Below the pieces are notes generated by a model that ran no database searches, was not told the DNA's origin, and saw only the letters and a program-made list of their open reading frames with translations. A program made the position numbers and the translations under genes. A stretch of 64,000 nt of DNA, from NCBI GenBank assembly GCA_028023455.1, contig JAQFVV010000112.1:3258001-3322000 (forward strand), read 5' to 3'. The stretch comes from Epiperipatus broadwayi (lineage: Eukaryota > Onychophora > Udeonychophora > Euonychophora > Peripatidae). Below are positions 36,600 through 48,338 of the stretch, in pieces (position 1 is the stretch's first letter; each line of letters starts with the position of its first letter).

Positions 36600-38688
36600 A
36601 GAAAAGATGTTAGATGTGAAAGACAATAATAACAAACATAAAAGTACATAGTAATGGAAATATTAGTTTTACAGAAAATGAATAGAATGAGGTAGGGAAG
36701 AAATTGAAAAATGGAAAGATAAGATGTTTAAATGGATGGTCAGCAGAGATGATTGATGAATTTGGGAAATAGGGCAAAATTAAATTACTATATTTTAATA
36801 TGGCACAGAAAATATAATTTCCAGACAGCTGTAATAATATAACAATAGGCTATTATTTAAAGAAAAGGATAATGACCATGGAAAGTTAAGCAATTATAGA
36901 CTGATACTGGTAATGTCAGTCTTATATAATAAAGTTTTTGCATATATGGATGGCTGTAAAGATAGCAAAATATATGGAAGAAAATAATATAGTGGGAGAA
37001 ATGCAAGGAAGTTTTAGATAGGATAGAAATGTAGAAGATTGTTTATTTGTAGCTACACAACTTATAGACAGGTAAACAGTTACATATGGTCTTTCTAGAT
37101 ATAGAGAAGGCATATTATAGAGTAAATAGAAATAGATTATGGGTAAGTTTAGTAAGTTTGGGAATGAAAAGAGCTTTAAGAGATCTTTTAAGAGATTGTA
37201 TGAAAATAATTACTTATCAGTTAAGAACTATAGAATCAGTTAGTTAAAAATAGAGTGGGACTAAGGCAAGAATGCCCTATGTCATCTATTTTATGTTTGT
37301 TACATTTGAGGGAAATGGAGAGAACAATAGAAAGACTAGGAAGAGGAGTATATATACTATTAATAGATGCAAAGATAGTGTATATCTTATCAGGTCTTAT
37401 TTGCTGATATTTTCTTGTGCACAGAAAGTAGAAACGATATGGATGTTATGCTGAAGATTACTCAAGTGTGGGTAAAGAGATGGGGATTAAATTTAGTGAA
37501 GAAAAATCAAAAGTAATGGTGATAACTGCTGGGGGGAAAAAAAGAAAGAATTTTTATTGGGGGATATAAAGTTAAATACGGTGAACAGGTATGACTATTT
37601 GGGAATTATCTTAAGTAATCAGAAATTGCTTGGATGAATGGGAGAAAAAATTGATAAATGAAGCAAAGAAAAAAAAAAGGGATTGATAAGGAAATTAACA
37701 GTGTCTTCATATGATAAATCTGATGTAGCAAGAATTGTATGGGAGTGGCAGTAGCATGGTTAACTTATGGTAATGATGTATTGTGTTAATAAAGGGATGT
37801 TAGATTACTTAGAAAAAGTACAAAGAGAAGTAGGAAGACATGCAGATGCATGGATGGCAAAGGAGGCAATTCAATGAGAAATAGGATGATCAAGTTTTAT
37901 ATGAGAGATGGAAAAAAAATGAAAATGTTTGTTAGATTGCAGTTTATGGATAGTAGGAGAATAACCAAAATAGTATTTGATTGGGTTACAAGTAAAGGAC
38001 CAAAAAAAGATGGGTAATAAAAGATAGAAGATTTGGATAAAGACTTTGTCAGGATACTTGTACAAAAGATGGCATGATTGTGTTAGGAGAATTTTTGAGT
38101 GTTATAGTGACAAAGAATGGGATAGAAGAATAGATGCATTAATAAAAAATAGGGAGTTGGAGAGATGGAGAACTAGTATGGAGAGTAAAAAGAGTTTAAA
38201 TATATATAGAAGAAAATAGAATATTGGGTGTGAATTAATTTATGATAACAGCAAGGAAAGTAGTTTACTATTTAAGGCTTGAACAGGATTGTTAGTAACA
38301 AGGGAATATACACATAAATGGAGGAATGTGGGTGATTTAGTCTGAAAGTTATGTAATGAAGGCATGGAAAATATTAGGCATCTGTTAATTGAATGTAAAT
38401 GCTTACAAGCAGAAATGGTACAAATAATGTGGGAGAATAAACAAAATGATTATACAGAAAGTAGGTTCTTGGTTTTTGTGCTGGGTTTGGAAAAATATAA
38501 GACATTCAGATATAAAGGCCATAGAGTGGACAAAGATAATGTTGTGGAAATTGGATAAAACAGGATAGAGAAGAATATATAGAATTTAGGGTGGGGAATG
38601 GAAAGGAAAGGAAAGGTGGCTAACAAGTTTCTTTGGGCATAATGGCTGAGAGATTCCCAATTTCGATAGAAGCCATATGACATCACAT
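36600..38688 (+). mobile_element. LINE-A copy 4: longest copy, RT to 3' end
   Basis: In pieces across three frames it encodes an RT: a linker (EIEKWKDKM), an NYR-like segment (about 36891-36930, LSNYRLILVMSVLYN), VFLDIEKAYYRVNR (37088-37130), GLRQECPMS (37260-37287), and a degraded ADD-type box near 37400. YDYLGIILSNQ (about 37590), the WMAKEAIQ region, the C-x2-C-x8-H-x4-C knuckle (38349-38400, first Cys lost to a stop) and FLVFVLGLEKYK follow. The 3' end is GACATCACAT at 38679-38688, matching copies 1-3. Many stops make it a pseudogene. No endonuclease part is present, so it is 5' truncated near the RT start. Clade unresolved. Confidence 0.75.
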
Positions 38689-39619
38689 GTGGAGTGATTT
38701 AATATTGAGATAATGAATTTAAATATCAGTTAGAAGATGGTTGAATTTTTTTTTTTATTTGTTTTAAAATTAGATTTGGCCGGCTTTAAACAAATCTCTG
38801 CATGGCAGAGGTTTTTCTAATTGCCCTCCAAAGGAAAATAAATAGGGGGGGGGGCATTTTTCATTAGACTAGTTATAATTGCTGGTTTCTAAGGGTTTAA
38901 GATTTTTCTTCTTTGCTTTAACCTTCTTTTTAAGACTAGCTAAATATTCATTGATCAACTAATAATTAATTAATGGTTAATAAGTCCTCCTTGGACATGC
39001 TATGTGGGGGGGGGGAATCTGAAAAATCCCCAAATTGTGCTCTGCTTGGTTTTAAATTCTAGGCCATGAATATCATGGACAGAGTCATTAGTTCTATGAC
39101 AGTACTTACAGTGATCAAACACTATATTAAAGTAGCAGACAGAGCACATGTTTTCATTCATTAGCTAGACAAATTTTTGCTTCATTAGTTTTTTTGAATT
39201 GATCAATAATCGGCTATTTTTATAAAGTATGTAAAATTTTTCTGTACATTATTATTATCATTATTGGTGTTATTATTGCTGCTACTGAAAAAATAGCATA
39301 ACTTATAATAGTTGAAAAAAGTTGATTATAAGGTAATTGTTTTTTATTTTGCAAAGAATTGCTCTCCATAAAATTTGTTTACTATCAACCTAGATAGTCA
39401 TGACAATAATGGTCAGTAATTTAGAAATTGTAATTAAACAGTGACCTTCACTACTTTTGGGCCTACTGTGATTACATTTACTTCAAATTACCTCATAAAT
39501 TTAGAGGATTTTGCAAATACAGGCTCAATTTATATAATATAACAAAAAAAAATACAAATAACTATATATAACAAACTGATAACTATGTGTATGTATGACC
39601 CATTTCAATTTGATGTAAA
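38689..39619. other. No gene recognised; two G9-10 runs
   Basis: AT-rich DNA with G runs at about 38846-38854 and 39006-39014. A GGCCGGC patch lies near 38778. No coding motif. Confidence 0.4.
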
Positions 39620-39710
39620 CCCTGCATGGTTTGGTGCAATGAATAGGTTCATGGGTCACTGTTCAACTGTCATTTCCAGTGTACATGAAGCTTCATGTGA
39701 CTCCCAAATT
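39620..39710 (+). mobile_element. SINE S2 copy
   Basis: GGTTTGGTGCAATGAATAGG, TTCATGGGTCACTG, TGTCATTTCCAGTGTACAT and TGACTCCCA follow the order of family S2 at 56813-56915 (GATTTGGTGCAATGG, TCCATGGATCACAG, CTTCCAGTGCTCA, AACTCCCA). Neither copy has a clean B box, so a tRNA origin is inferred. Confidence 0.5.
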
Positions 39711-40776
39711 ACAAACCATTTAAATATATGTATGTACTTCAACAAACAAAAAATGACTCTCATTGGCATCTGTGTCCTAAATTTTGTCTCTAATAAATAC
39801 AGCTATCAGAATTTTTATACAAATATTATTCTGTAATCATACCATAGATTCTGGACATTTTAATAAAATGCTTAAGCTAGATAGATGCTCATGAGAAATT
39901 CACAGAATTGGCAGTGGACACATTCATTGTGCACTAACCTAAAGTATCTTTGCACTATTCTAGAAAAATTTTTAAAATTCTCATTGCACCCTTTAAGTAT
40001 CTTAATAGCAACAAAGTGCCAAGTTTCCCTTCACTACTACAGTTATTGACAGTCCAGGTATCATCTGCAGTAAATGTTGGTATTATATCATCAAGATTGC
40101 TTTGAATCATCTGAAACTTCTATAAAACAGTTATTAATTTATATTATGACTATATATTATCACAATTTATTTCATATTAATATTTGTAACCCTATATATT
40201 TCTTGAATTTAGTAGTGGTATTATAACAAAAATTTTGTTGCATATAACCATATCATATAACAAAATGAGCATGAGTGAATTCAGAATTATACATAGTTGT
40301 AGCAGTTTTTATGATGGCTATACTATATTTTTACTAATTCACATCTTCATTATAACAGTAGATTTTAAATATTCTTCCTTTGATGAAGATTATAGGCAAA
40401 CATAGCATTACATAACTCTTAGGTAGTGTATAATTGAGTTTTAAAATGTAAAATACTTTGCAAGCCCATATACATGTATAAACAATTTGATGCAGATTTG
40501 AGCCATTTTTAGTTTTAATAAATAGTTAGGAAAAAATAACTACAGAAGGTGTATTGTTTAGAACACTGCTTTTTGTGATAGCAAAAGAAGATTGAATACC
40601 CAGAAACTATTTATGAACAAGTGTTCTCATGTTTTCAATGATTGGAGATCCTTAAGTATTTATTGAGTTAAACATATTAATCAGAGTTGCTTTGCCTGCT
40701 TAAGGTAATACTTTATTGAGTGTTGTTAAACTGATCCGTTGTTTCTCATTTAAAAAATGTATAGTGCAACAAAATA
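39711..40776. other. No gene; possible degenerate SINE head near 40550
   Basis: AT-rich. The segment 40550-40610 (TATTGTTTAGAACACTGC, then GATTGAATACCCAG) is vaguely tRNA-like but too weak to call. Confidence 0.35.
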
Positions 40777-42944
40777 AAGTGGGGATCTCCAAAGTGTGGT
40801 ACACATACGCAAATCTATATGATGGAGTATGCCAAAAAAATGCATCTTAATTTTAGATTAACATAAGCTTATATCAACTTAGATTGTAGCTTCTATCACA
40901 AACTATAACATGGGTTTAAACAAATATTTGTTTGAAATCGCTCTAACCACTACAAAAGTTCATTCAAGCCACCTTCTCTTTGATTCCTAATCTGTCAGAG
41001 TATCCTGGTGGAAAATATGCTGGATGTGATCTGCATTTAAAATTAATCAATGGCAGAACTTTATGCATGTGGTGCATTTATGAGCAATTCTGTAGTCATT
41101 TTGTATGATTGTACTGTGTACTTGCAATGCATTTTCATGCTTATTTTTACATAGGCGCCTCTGTCGAAGGTTTTAGCCTTGCATGTTTTTATTAGATCAG
41201 CTGCTAGCACTTAATAAATTTATATATTATCAATTAATATTAGTGACTTAATGTTATCAAGATTGTTATATTTTGAAAAAAGTATTGGTATTGTCAATGG
41301 TTAACAAATTATATGTATTTAAATTTTATAAAATTAACCCTTAAAAAATAGACTAGACAATTGGTTAAAGAAATTTCCTGCAAAGAAACTGGGTTGAAGA
41401 TACTACTTATAATAGTGCTTCTATATCAGGTGAACAACAAGAAATACATGGAATTGATATTTTTAATCATATAAGCTTCTTGCCAATTACATTAAATGAT
41501 AAAAACATTCTGATACTTAAATACTTGCTTAGCAAAGTTCGAAGTTATCCAGAAGCCTACTTAAAATAGAGGTTTAAATTGACTACAGTCAACAATGAAT
41601 CTTGTCCTATATGCTGATTGTGTTGTGAAATGCTATCTAATGGGTGTATGAACTCATTATTAGTAAGACACTTAAAAACTAAGCATCCTGAATGTAAACA
41701 CTAACCTTTACAATTCTTTAAACAATGTAATTTTCAATCCAGCAATGTAAAAATTTCACTAAAATTAATGTGGAAAATTTGCTATACAATTGAATGAAAG
41801 CACAGATGTTGTCGACATATCTCAGTTTATTGGTAATTTCAATAATGAATTGCACAAAGATTTTTTGTGAGGCACTTAAAGTAAAGATGTACAGGGAAAA
41901 ACATTTTTTCAACACTAAATAATTTCTTTGTCAAAATTTTTTATGGGAAAACTATTAATGATGCAGCTGCTATTGGGACAAATAGAGGGTTCAAAGGAAA
42001 GGTAATTGAAATAGCATCACATGTGAAGTTTATGGTGTTATTCATAGACAAACTATTGTGGCAAAAAAGATGAAGCCTGAAGTACACAAAATATTGCTGG
42101 ATGTTATTAATGTAGTTGATTTTATAAAAGCATAGTAGAATATTAACAGTCCTATGTCAAAAGATGAGTAGTATTATATATATATATACACATTTAAAAA
42201 GTTTAGAAACATTTTTTTTTTCCATGTGTCATAGCATCGGGTGGGAGGTGAACCTGCTCCAACCATCTGCAACCAACTGATTGCTTGCAAGGCAGCTGTG
42301 CAGACCTCTCGGCTAACAATGCTTGACTAGAAACATTTTTGTGACTTATTTACAGACCTTCCTGAAGAATTTCAATGGATTTTATACCCTTTGCTGAAAG
42401 TGTACAAATTAAGCACCTGATATATTCTCAAAAGCAATAATTGACATTAGGTACAATACAAAATTACAAAACAAATTTCAGCAAAAATCTTGTTATGATT
42501 GGTGGATAGACTGAAATCTGAGTATCCCAAATTTAGTAAGCACAGCAATCAATGCACATGTACCCTTTGATTTAACTTAACTATGTGAGGTATCATTTTC
42601 TGTGATGGACTGGTATTAAAATCAAATATTGAAATGAATTAAACTTTGGAGCCAGATTTTCATATCATAGTATCAGAAACCATCAAAACAGAATTGTCCG
42701 ATATTGCTAAATAAATGCAGTCCCATTGTTTATATTAAATTGTAATGAGAAAAATATTATAAGCTGTTTATAAAAATAAAAAAAATTGTAATTATTAATA
42801 GTTTGTTTGGTTATTATATGATGACAATAAGGCCTATTTTCTCTTTACATCTCATTTTTCAATTTTGGAATATATAATATTTATTTTTTCTATCTTAGGG
42901 TTCTATCTTAGGGGTACATGATCAAAAAAGTTTGGAAACTACTG
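40777..42944 (+). mobile_element. hAT-type DNA transposon relic with BED finger
   Basis: The ends are imperfect inverted repeats: AGTGGGGATCTCCAAAGTGT at 40778 and, on the other strand at 42944, CAGTAGTTTCCAAACTTTTT. Both resemble the hAT terminal pattern CAGNGGTT. Inside, decayed forward frames give a BED-type finger (KVRSYPEAYL, about 41535; CPIC with a following C-C pair and RHLKTKHPECKH, about 41600-41700). The transposase pieces are FAIQLNESTDV (41780-41812), TNRGFKGKVIEIASHVKF, FIDKLLWQK (about 42040-42065) and the C-terminal LCEVSFSVMDW (42583-42615). The arrangement parallels ZBED5/SCAND3-like hAT transposases. Eight-base target duplications are not clean. It is interrupted by a SINE at 42217-42327. 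Confidence 0.7.
42204..42340 (-). mobile_element. Compact tRNA-Leu-like SINE inserted in the hAT relic
   Basis: A 13-bp direct repeat TAGAAACATTTTT (42204-42216 and 42328-42340) brackets a 111-bp insert. On the minus strand the insert begins GTCAAGCATTGTTAGCCGAG, has AGGTTCACCTCCC as a B-box-like word, and ends ...GATGCTATGAC, then an A-rich tail. The first and last bases can pair as an acceptor-like stem (GTCA/TGAC plus AGCAT/ATGCT). TTAGCCGAGAGGTC is close to the A box of tRNA-Leu/Ser. It is essentially a retroposed tRNA-like unit with no extra body, and younger than the hAT copy. Confidence 0.75.
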
Positions 42945-44133
42945 CAATAGAGGAGACATATCTATAAAAAATCTAAAATAATGCCTTCAGCATCACACCA
43001 GAATGTATTCTGTTCATGCCATTCTGTAACATTCATATATATTAATTTTTACATTAATCCCTGATTTCAAACGGTGGGTGCATTCTGGGTTATTTTATCC
43101 TTGTGTGTGGTAAAATTGCTGTTATTTTCCTATTTTAACTAAATAATATATTTAAATGGTTAGATATGTGTATATGTTTTTAATTTACTAATTATAGACT
43201 CTGTAATAGTAATTAAAAAGATAGTATTTTCTTATATTTGGAATATCCAAGTGATTTTTTTTAAAATTCTTTTAATAATAGAAAGTAATCATATGGTTTA
43301 TCATTTATGAGTTCATGTATTCAAATCCCCAAAGTGATGTTTGGGTTGTGTTGCATTGATTTTTAGCTCCCTGCACCAAACCATACTGGGATATTTAATA
43401 ATTATCAGTATCTAATAAATATTTCTCTACTTTTACTGCTAACCGTACATTTTTAGAGGTTGATCATTGTTAATTCATAGTCTTTGTTTGAAGGCTTAGC
43501 TGGGTTGGTGACTTTTCCAGATTTAAACTAATCACCCAAAACATTAATAACAAAAATGAACCATGAAAGCTTAAAAAATGTTACTTCTTTAAACAAAAAT
43601 TGAGTGGTATTTTATTAAAAATGATTTTTAAAAACAATAAGAAAAAATATTACTTTATTATTTATTGTATTTGCTTGATAGGTAATGTCTCCAATGATAT
43701 TTTTAAACATCTTATAGAGGTAAATTAATCCATTTTGATCTCTCGTATTATAACTTCCAGCAATAATTAATTAAAAAATTCATTAATTCTCATATTGATG
43801 TGAAGGAACATTTCCCCAGAATTTAGGCTTAATTATAGAGTTAAATAATATTTAACTGTTCATCCTATTTATTACTTGTGTCATTTTGATGATTTGCAAT
43901 ATTCAAAAGAAACATTGTCTATATAGTTCCTCTGAATTAATGAAATGATGCACATTAGATATTATAACCATTGGCAAATATTCACTCATACAGATTGTTC
44001 TCATTAAAATTAATTGCTGTATTTTTAAAAATAGATTGTGTAACTTTTTTTGCTTGAGTGTGCAAATCATAAACATGTTTATTTGATGCATAATAATCTT
44101 TCCAGTAACCATCAAATTTTTTTTTAGTTGTAT
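42945..44133. other. No gene recognised
   Basis: AT-rich sequence between the hAT relic and the RTE element. A weak SINE-like word (TATTCAAATCCCC near 43318) is too degenerate to annotate. Confidence 0.4.
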
Positions 44134-44154
44134 TCATCATCATCATCATCATCA
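44134..44154 (-). repeat. (TGA)7 tail of RTE-1 overlapping its stop codon
   Basis: Seven perfect TGA units on the minus strand. The first (44154-44152) is the stop codon of the RT ORF, directly after codons for DNG. RTE-type elements typically end in short tandem repeats instead of poly(A). Confidence 0.9.
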
Positions 44155-45732
44155 ACCATTATCAATCCACTGCAGGATGAAGGTCTCTCCAAGTTTAATC
44201 CATTTTCTCCGATCTTTAGCTTCTTTTCTCCACAACACCCCTGCACATTTTCTTATTTCATCCATCCATCTCACATGTGGTCTCTTTCTGGGTCTTTTAC
44301 AATATCTTGGAATCCAGTTTAAAATTTCAATTGTCCATCTATTATCATCTCTTCTAGCAATATGTCCAGCCCAACTCCATTTCAATCTTTTAATTTTTTC
44401 AATAAGGTCAGTAACACCTGTTTGTTGTCTTACCCATACATTGCGTTTTCGATCTCTTCTTGTTACTCCCAACATACATCTCTCCAGACTCCTTTGAGTG
44501 GTCTGAAGTCTCTGTATTGCTCTTCTATTAAGTGTCCAAGTCTCAGATCCATAAGTAAGAACTGGTAAAACACATTTGTTAAAAACCATCCTTTTCAAAC
44601 ACATAGGCATATTTCCTTTTAGTATCAAGTTATTTCTACCAAAAGCACTCCAACCAAGTTTAATTCTATGATTAATTTCCTCCATTATGTTTCCATCTGT
44701 ATTAATAATCTGACCAAGGTATTTGTAACTGTTAACTTCTTCTAATTCTTCATAATCAATCTTTATTTTCATATTTTGAGCAAATCGATTAAACATTACT
44801 TTAGTCTTTTTAACATTTATCTTTATTCCTACTTTTCTACTTTCATCTGCTAACTCCTGCAACATTTCCTGCAGCTCTGAAGCATTATTTGCAAAAATAA
44901 CTACATCATCTGCGAAATCTAAATGACTTAAATACTCTCCATTTACTTTCACTCCTTTAGTTTCCCATTTTAATCCACAAAATATTTCTTGCATCACTGC
45001 TGTAAAGAGTTTTGGAGATATGGAGTCACCTTGTCTTACACCTTTCACAATGTTGATTTTTCTAGTATCATTATGTAATCTAATTGTTGCTGTTGCATTT
45101 TTATAAATATTCTTTAAAATATGACAATATCCTGGATCTATACCTTGATGATCCAATGCTTTAATCACTGAAGAAATGTGTATAGAATCGAATGCCTTTT
45201 CATAATCTACAAATCCAAAACATAATGACAACTCATATTCGCTTGTCCTTTCTATGACTTCTCTCAATACCTGGATATGATCTATTGTACTAAAACCACT
45301 TTTAAATCCAGCTTGTTCTCTTGGTTGGTGGAAATCCAAAGTTCTCTGTAGACGAGTTGTAATTATCTTGGTAAAAATTTTATATAAAACTGATAAAAGG
45401 CTGATAGGTCTGTAATTTCTAATATCTTCTTTATCACCTTTTTTAAATATTAATATTATTACTGCATTCTTCCAATCTTCCGGTACATTTTTATCATTTA
45501 GACATTTGGTATATAACTTTGCTAAAATTGTTTCTATTTCTTCACCTGCTTCTTTTAATATATCAATTATAATTCCATAATTTCCTGGAGCCTTTCCTTT
45601 CTTCATACACTTAATTGCATGTCTCACTTCTTCATTTAAAATTCTGGGCAATTCGGAAGATGTAATAGATATAGGAGGTACTTGTTCTTTATTACTATAT
45701 AATTCTTGATAAAAATCTTCTACCAATTTCAT
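44152..45732 (-). pseudogene. RTE-type reverse transcriptase, C-terminal piece of the polyprotein
   Basis: The frame holds 526 codons from the first ATG, and the same frame stays open upstream to a stop at 45841-45843, so the ATG is not the natural start. It encodes the RT that would copy element RNA at the nicked target site. Blocks: KGKAPG (45-50), NYRPISLLSVLYKIF (106-120), FVDYEKAFD with catalytic Asp (174-182), GVRQGDSISP (231-240), FADD catalytic pair (273-276), YKYLG (336-340), LTYGSETWTL (392-401) and GHIARRDDNRWT (456-467). The RT domain itself is uninterrupted, unlike every other copy here. The C-terminal 120 residues match the other fragments. It is counted as a pseudogene because it is disconnected from its endonuclease by frameshifts. 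Confidence 0.85.
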
Positions 45733-45814
45733 GATGTCATCTCTCTTTTTAGTAATAATTCCATCTTTTTTTCTTATTGCAGATATAAATTTCCTACCAA
45801 TACCAAAATGCTGT

Positions 45815-46126
45815 TTAACATTTTTGAGACTTATTTTCTTCTACAGCTTTCCTTGCTATTTCACAGTTATACTTTCTTATATCATTTTCAACTCTTTTCC
45901 GTACCATTTTACAAAATTCGAGATATTCAATTCTTTTTAATACATCATTTTTGTATATCTTCATATTCCTTCTTTTCTTCATAAATTCTTTAGTCTCAGT
46001 AGAAATTTTATTAGTCAATTGCTGCTTTTTTCTACCAGCTATGTTTGTTGCAGTTTTTAAAAGTGTATCAGTTATTTTCATATTAATTTCATTCAAATCT
46101 GAATCATGTTCAAAATCTCCTAACAC
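45815..46126 (-). pseudogene. RTE-1 linker segment between endonuclease and RT
   Basis: Minus-strand open piece of about 103 codons, rich in Lys/Arg/Glu (for example KKRRNMKIYKNDVLKR). This is typical of the charged linker upstream of RT in RTE proteins. It ends ENKSQKC-stop, while the RT frame continues SLKNVKQHFG from the overlapping sequence. That indicates a small indel near 45835-45845, at TTATTTTCTTCT. It has no independent function. Confidence 0.75.
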
Positions 46127-46187
46127 TTGAAACCTATTTGTAAGTTCTAATTTAAATTCATTAGAATGTTTCTGAAGATTAGGAATA

Positions 46188-46742
46188 TCAACTGTAAATA
46201 TTGTTTTTCTTAATAATTTTTGTCTCTAGTTTTACATTAACACGTAACTTACACCTTACTAATCGATGATCACTTCCTGTGTTAAATTTATTAAGAACAT
46301 TACAATCTTGAAATATGTATTTTCTGTTAGTCAAAATATAATCCAATTCTGCTGTACCTTCATTTGGATGCTTCCATGTCCATTTCCTTTTAACATTTTT
46401 CTCAAAAAATGAATTCATAATATAAAGTTTTTCTTTTTCTGCAAACTCCACAAGTCTATGTCCTCTATGTCCTCTCTCATTTCTATTACCATAACCAAAA
46501 TTACCTACAGCAATTTCATCTTTTATTTTTCTATCAATTCTAGCATTAAAGTCTCCCATAACAATTTTAAAATGTTGTTTACTCTGATCAAAAGCCTTTT
46601 GTACATCCATATAAAAATCTTCTACTACTTCATCACTATGAGAACTTATTGGGGCATAAACCTGAATTATCTGCATTTGGTATCTGCTATTAAGTTGTAT
46701 AACTAATCTTGCCACTCTGTCCGATACACCATCAATCTCCAC
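46188..46742 (-). pseudogene. RTE-1 endonuclease (EEP family), C-terminal part
   Basis: Minus strand, about 184 codons. Apurinic endonuclease/exonuclease-phosphatase motifs appear in order: IQVYAPISSHS (about 25-35), the catalytic MGDFNARID (about 61-69), W.W.HP (about 120-125), ELDYILTN (about 131-138) and GSDHRLVRCKL (about 156-166), which carries the catalytic Asp and His. In RTE elements this nuclease nicks the target DNA for primed reverse transcription. The frame ends in KKNNIYS-stop at a T/A homopolymer near 46196-46210, an apparent frameshift. Confidence 0.85.
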
Positions 46743-46834
46743 AATATTGTTCTTCCACTTTTTATTTATAATGAATCCTACTCCACTTGTATTTCCAATA
46801 TGTGTGCCTTTATAATAGAGTATATGTCCACTTT

Positions 46835-47110
46835 TTAAATCAATTGTTCTCCTTTTCTTCTAACTTCACAAAGTCCAATAATGTCCCATTTAATATAAGA
46901 CAGTTCTTCTTCTAATTCTTTCAATCTTCCTTCACTTGAAAGTGATCTGCAGTTGTAAGTACCTAAATAAAAAGTTGTCATCAAATGGCAGCCTGGGTCC
47001 GCAATCAGGGGATTCTTAGCACACTCTGCCTTTGGCCACCAACCGCTGCCTTGGTTGGTGACTTTACAGCCTCCTGGGAATAAGGGCCATGCTTTTTTTT
47101 TGTCTGTCAT
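46835..47110 (-). pseudogene. RTE-1 endonuclease, N-terminal part
   Basis: Minus strand, 91 codons from an ATG at 47110. It contains YLGTYNCRSLSSEGRLKEL, matching the N-terminal (T.N.R.L) motif of the EEP endonuclease fold, and IIGLCEVRRKGE with the metal-binding Glu. The frame closes just after GEQLI at about 46838. The continuation, with SGVGFIINKKWKNNIVEIDG, is in another frame, so a frameshift lies near 46845-46855. The ATG is plausible but an upstream start cannot be excluded. Confidence 0.8.
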
Positions 47111-47420
47111 AATTGTATATATGTATGGGAAAAATATTTATCATTTACACAAACATTCATTTTGCCTTATCAGGCACTGAGAAGAAAGACCATGGTGTTT
47201 CTTGATCTTAAACTCAGAGGTAAAAAGCAATAAACTCACCACGCTGGCTAATGCATGTTGGTGAGCAGCCCTTTCATGTTCGTATACTATATGAATAATC
47301 ACATAGTAATAACAGCTGCAATGACAAGAACGTATGGAGTGGACATTAGGAATTTGCCCTGCTCGGTTCCTTTCGGCCTCCAAGAGGAATCAAAGGATCT
47401 CCTTTCAGTTAATAGCAAAC

Positions 47421-48338
47421 TCCTTTCTGCAGCCTTAGTTGTATTAGGCCACAATATATCCAATCCATGCTTTAGAGTTATTTCTGTATTTTTCCAAAAT
47501 CTAGTAATTAAAGAATATCTTTTGTGTTAAAGGTATTCATAAAAGTTCCATGATTAATCTGTATCTTACAAGCATGGAAAAGTGAGTCACAGACAATTTT
47601 TTGTGCTTTATTTTTTCAGTCATGAGATTAAATGATGATTGTGCAGATTTATAGCAAATGCACTGTATTTTTATGCAAAAGGTTTGCTCTGATGTGTGTG
47701 AAATAATTATTTAAAATAAAAATATTTGCATAAACTTCCACTAGTTCTTTAAAAAATGTAATCTGCTCTAAGTTCTGGATGTAAAAAACAACAGCTATTA
47801 TTTGATGGTAATCCATACTTGTGGTATCATTTAAATTTTAACACCTTGAAGCTATAGCATATTGTCATTTTTTGATTACCAGTTGTTCATGAATGTGGAT
47901 ACCCATAGCAGTGCAATATGCTAATAGCATCTTAAATTACCTGATCATCTGTTGAAAATTGCAATTTGCATGTCTATTACTAATATAATGCTGTTTTATT
48001 GGCTACTAGAACATTTCTAAACAATGATTAAATCCAATATATTCCAAATATGGATGCTTCCCTATTTTATCTGCTACTTAATTCTAATTTCTGAATTTAT
48101 TTGTTTTTAAGCCCTTATAATTGAAGAATTGCAAGCTAAATATTTGTGATACAATTAAAAACATTTTTATATCATTATATAATATTTACTTTTTCTTTCA
48201 TTTGTATATGATTGTTTGTCTGCATAATGAAATGGTTTCTTTGAGTATTTTAGGTGAATATTTAAATGGACTAATTTTAAAAAAAGTGCATGTATAATTA
48301 TTACTCATTTTAGCAAAAAAAACTTATTATTGATTACA
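47421..48338. other. No gene recognised
   Basis: AT-rich sequence to the right of RTE-1 with no coding or repeat motif seen. Confidence 0.4.

Larger units (their letters stand above)
44134..47420 (-). mobile_element. RTE-1: near-complete RTE-like non-LTR retrotransposon
   Basis: Minus strand, about 3.3 kb. From the right: a GC-richer 5' region (about 47420-47111), an apurinic-type endonuclease (47110-46188, broken), a linker (46126-45815), a reverse transcriptase (45732-44152), and a (TGA)7 tail at 44154-44134 with no 3' UTR. The lack of RNase H and zinc knuckle, a FADD catalytic box, a GHIAR...RWT..IL.W.PR C-terminal segment and a trinucleotide tail fit the RTE clade. The overall frame is broken by three apparent small frameshifts, near 46850, 46200 and 45840. 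Truncated relatives lie at 16158, 17045, 26435 and 51375. The 5' boundary is judged only from the base-composition drop. Confidence 0.85.

Noticed and set aside
44128-44568. Plus-strand open frames opposite the RTE reverse transcriptase
   Set aside because: They are antisense shadows of the minus-strand RT ORF, and the first starts in the microsatellite tail.
45706-46706. Plus-strand open frames over the RTE linker and endonuclease
   Set aside because: Antisense shadows with F/S/L/I-rich low-complexity translations and no domain.
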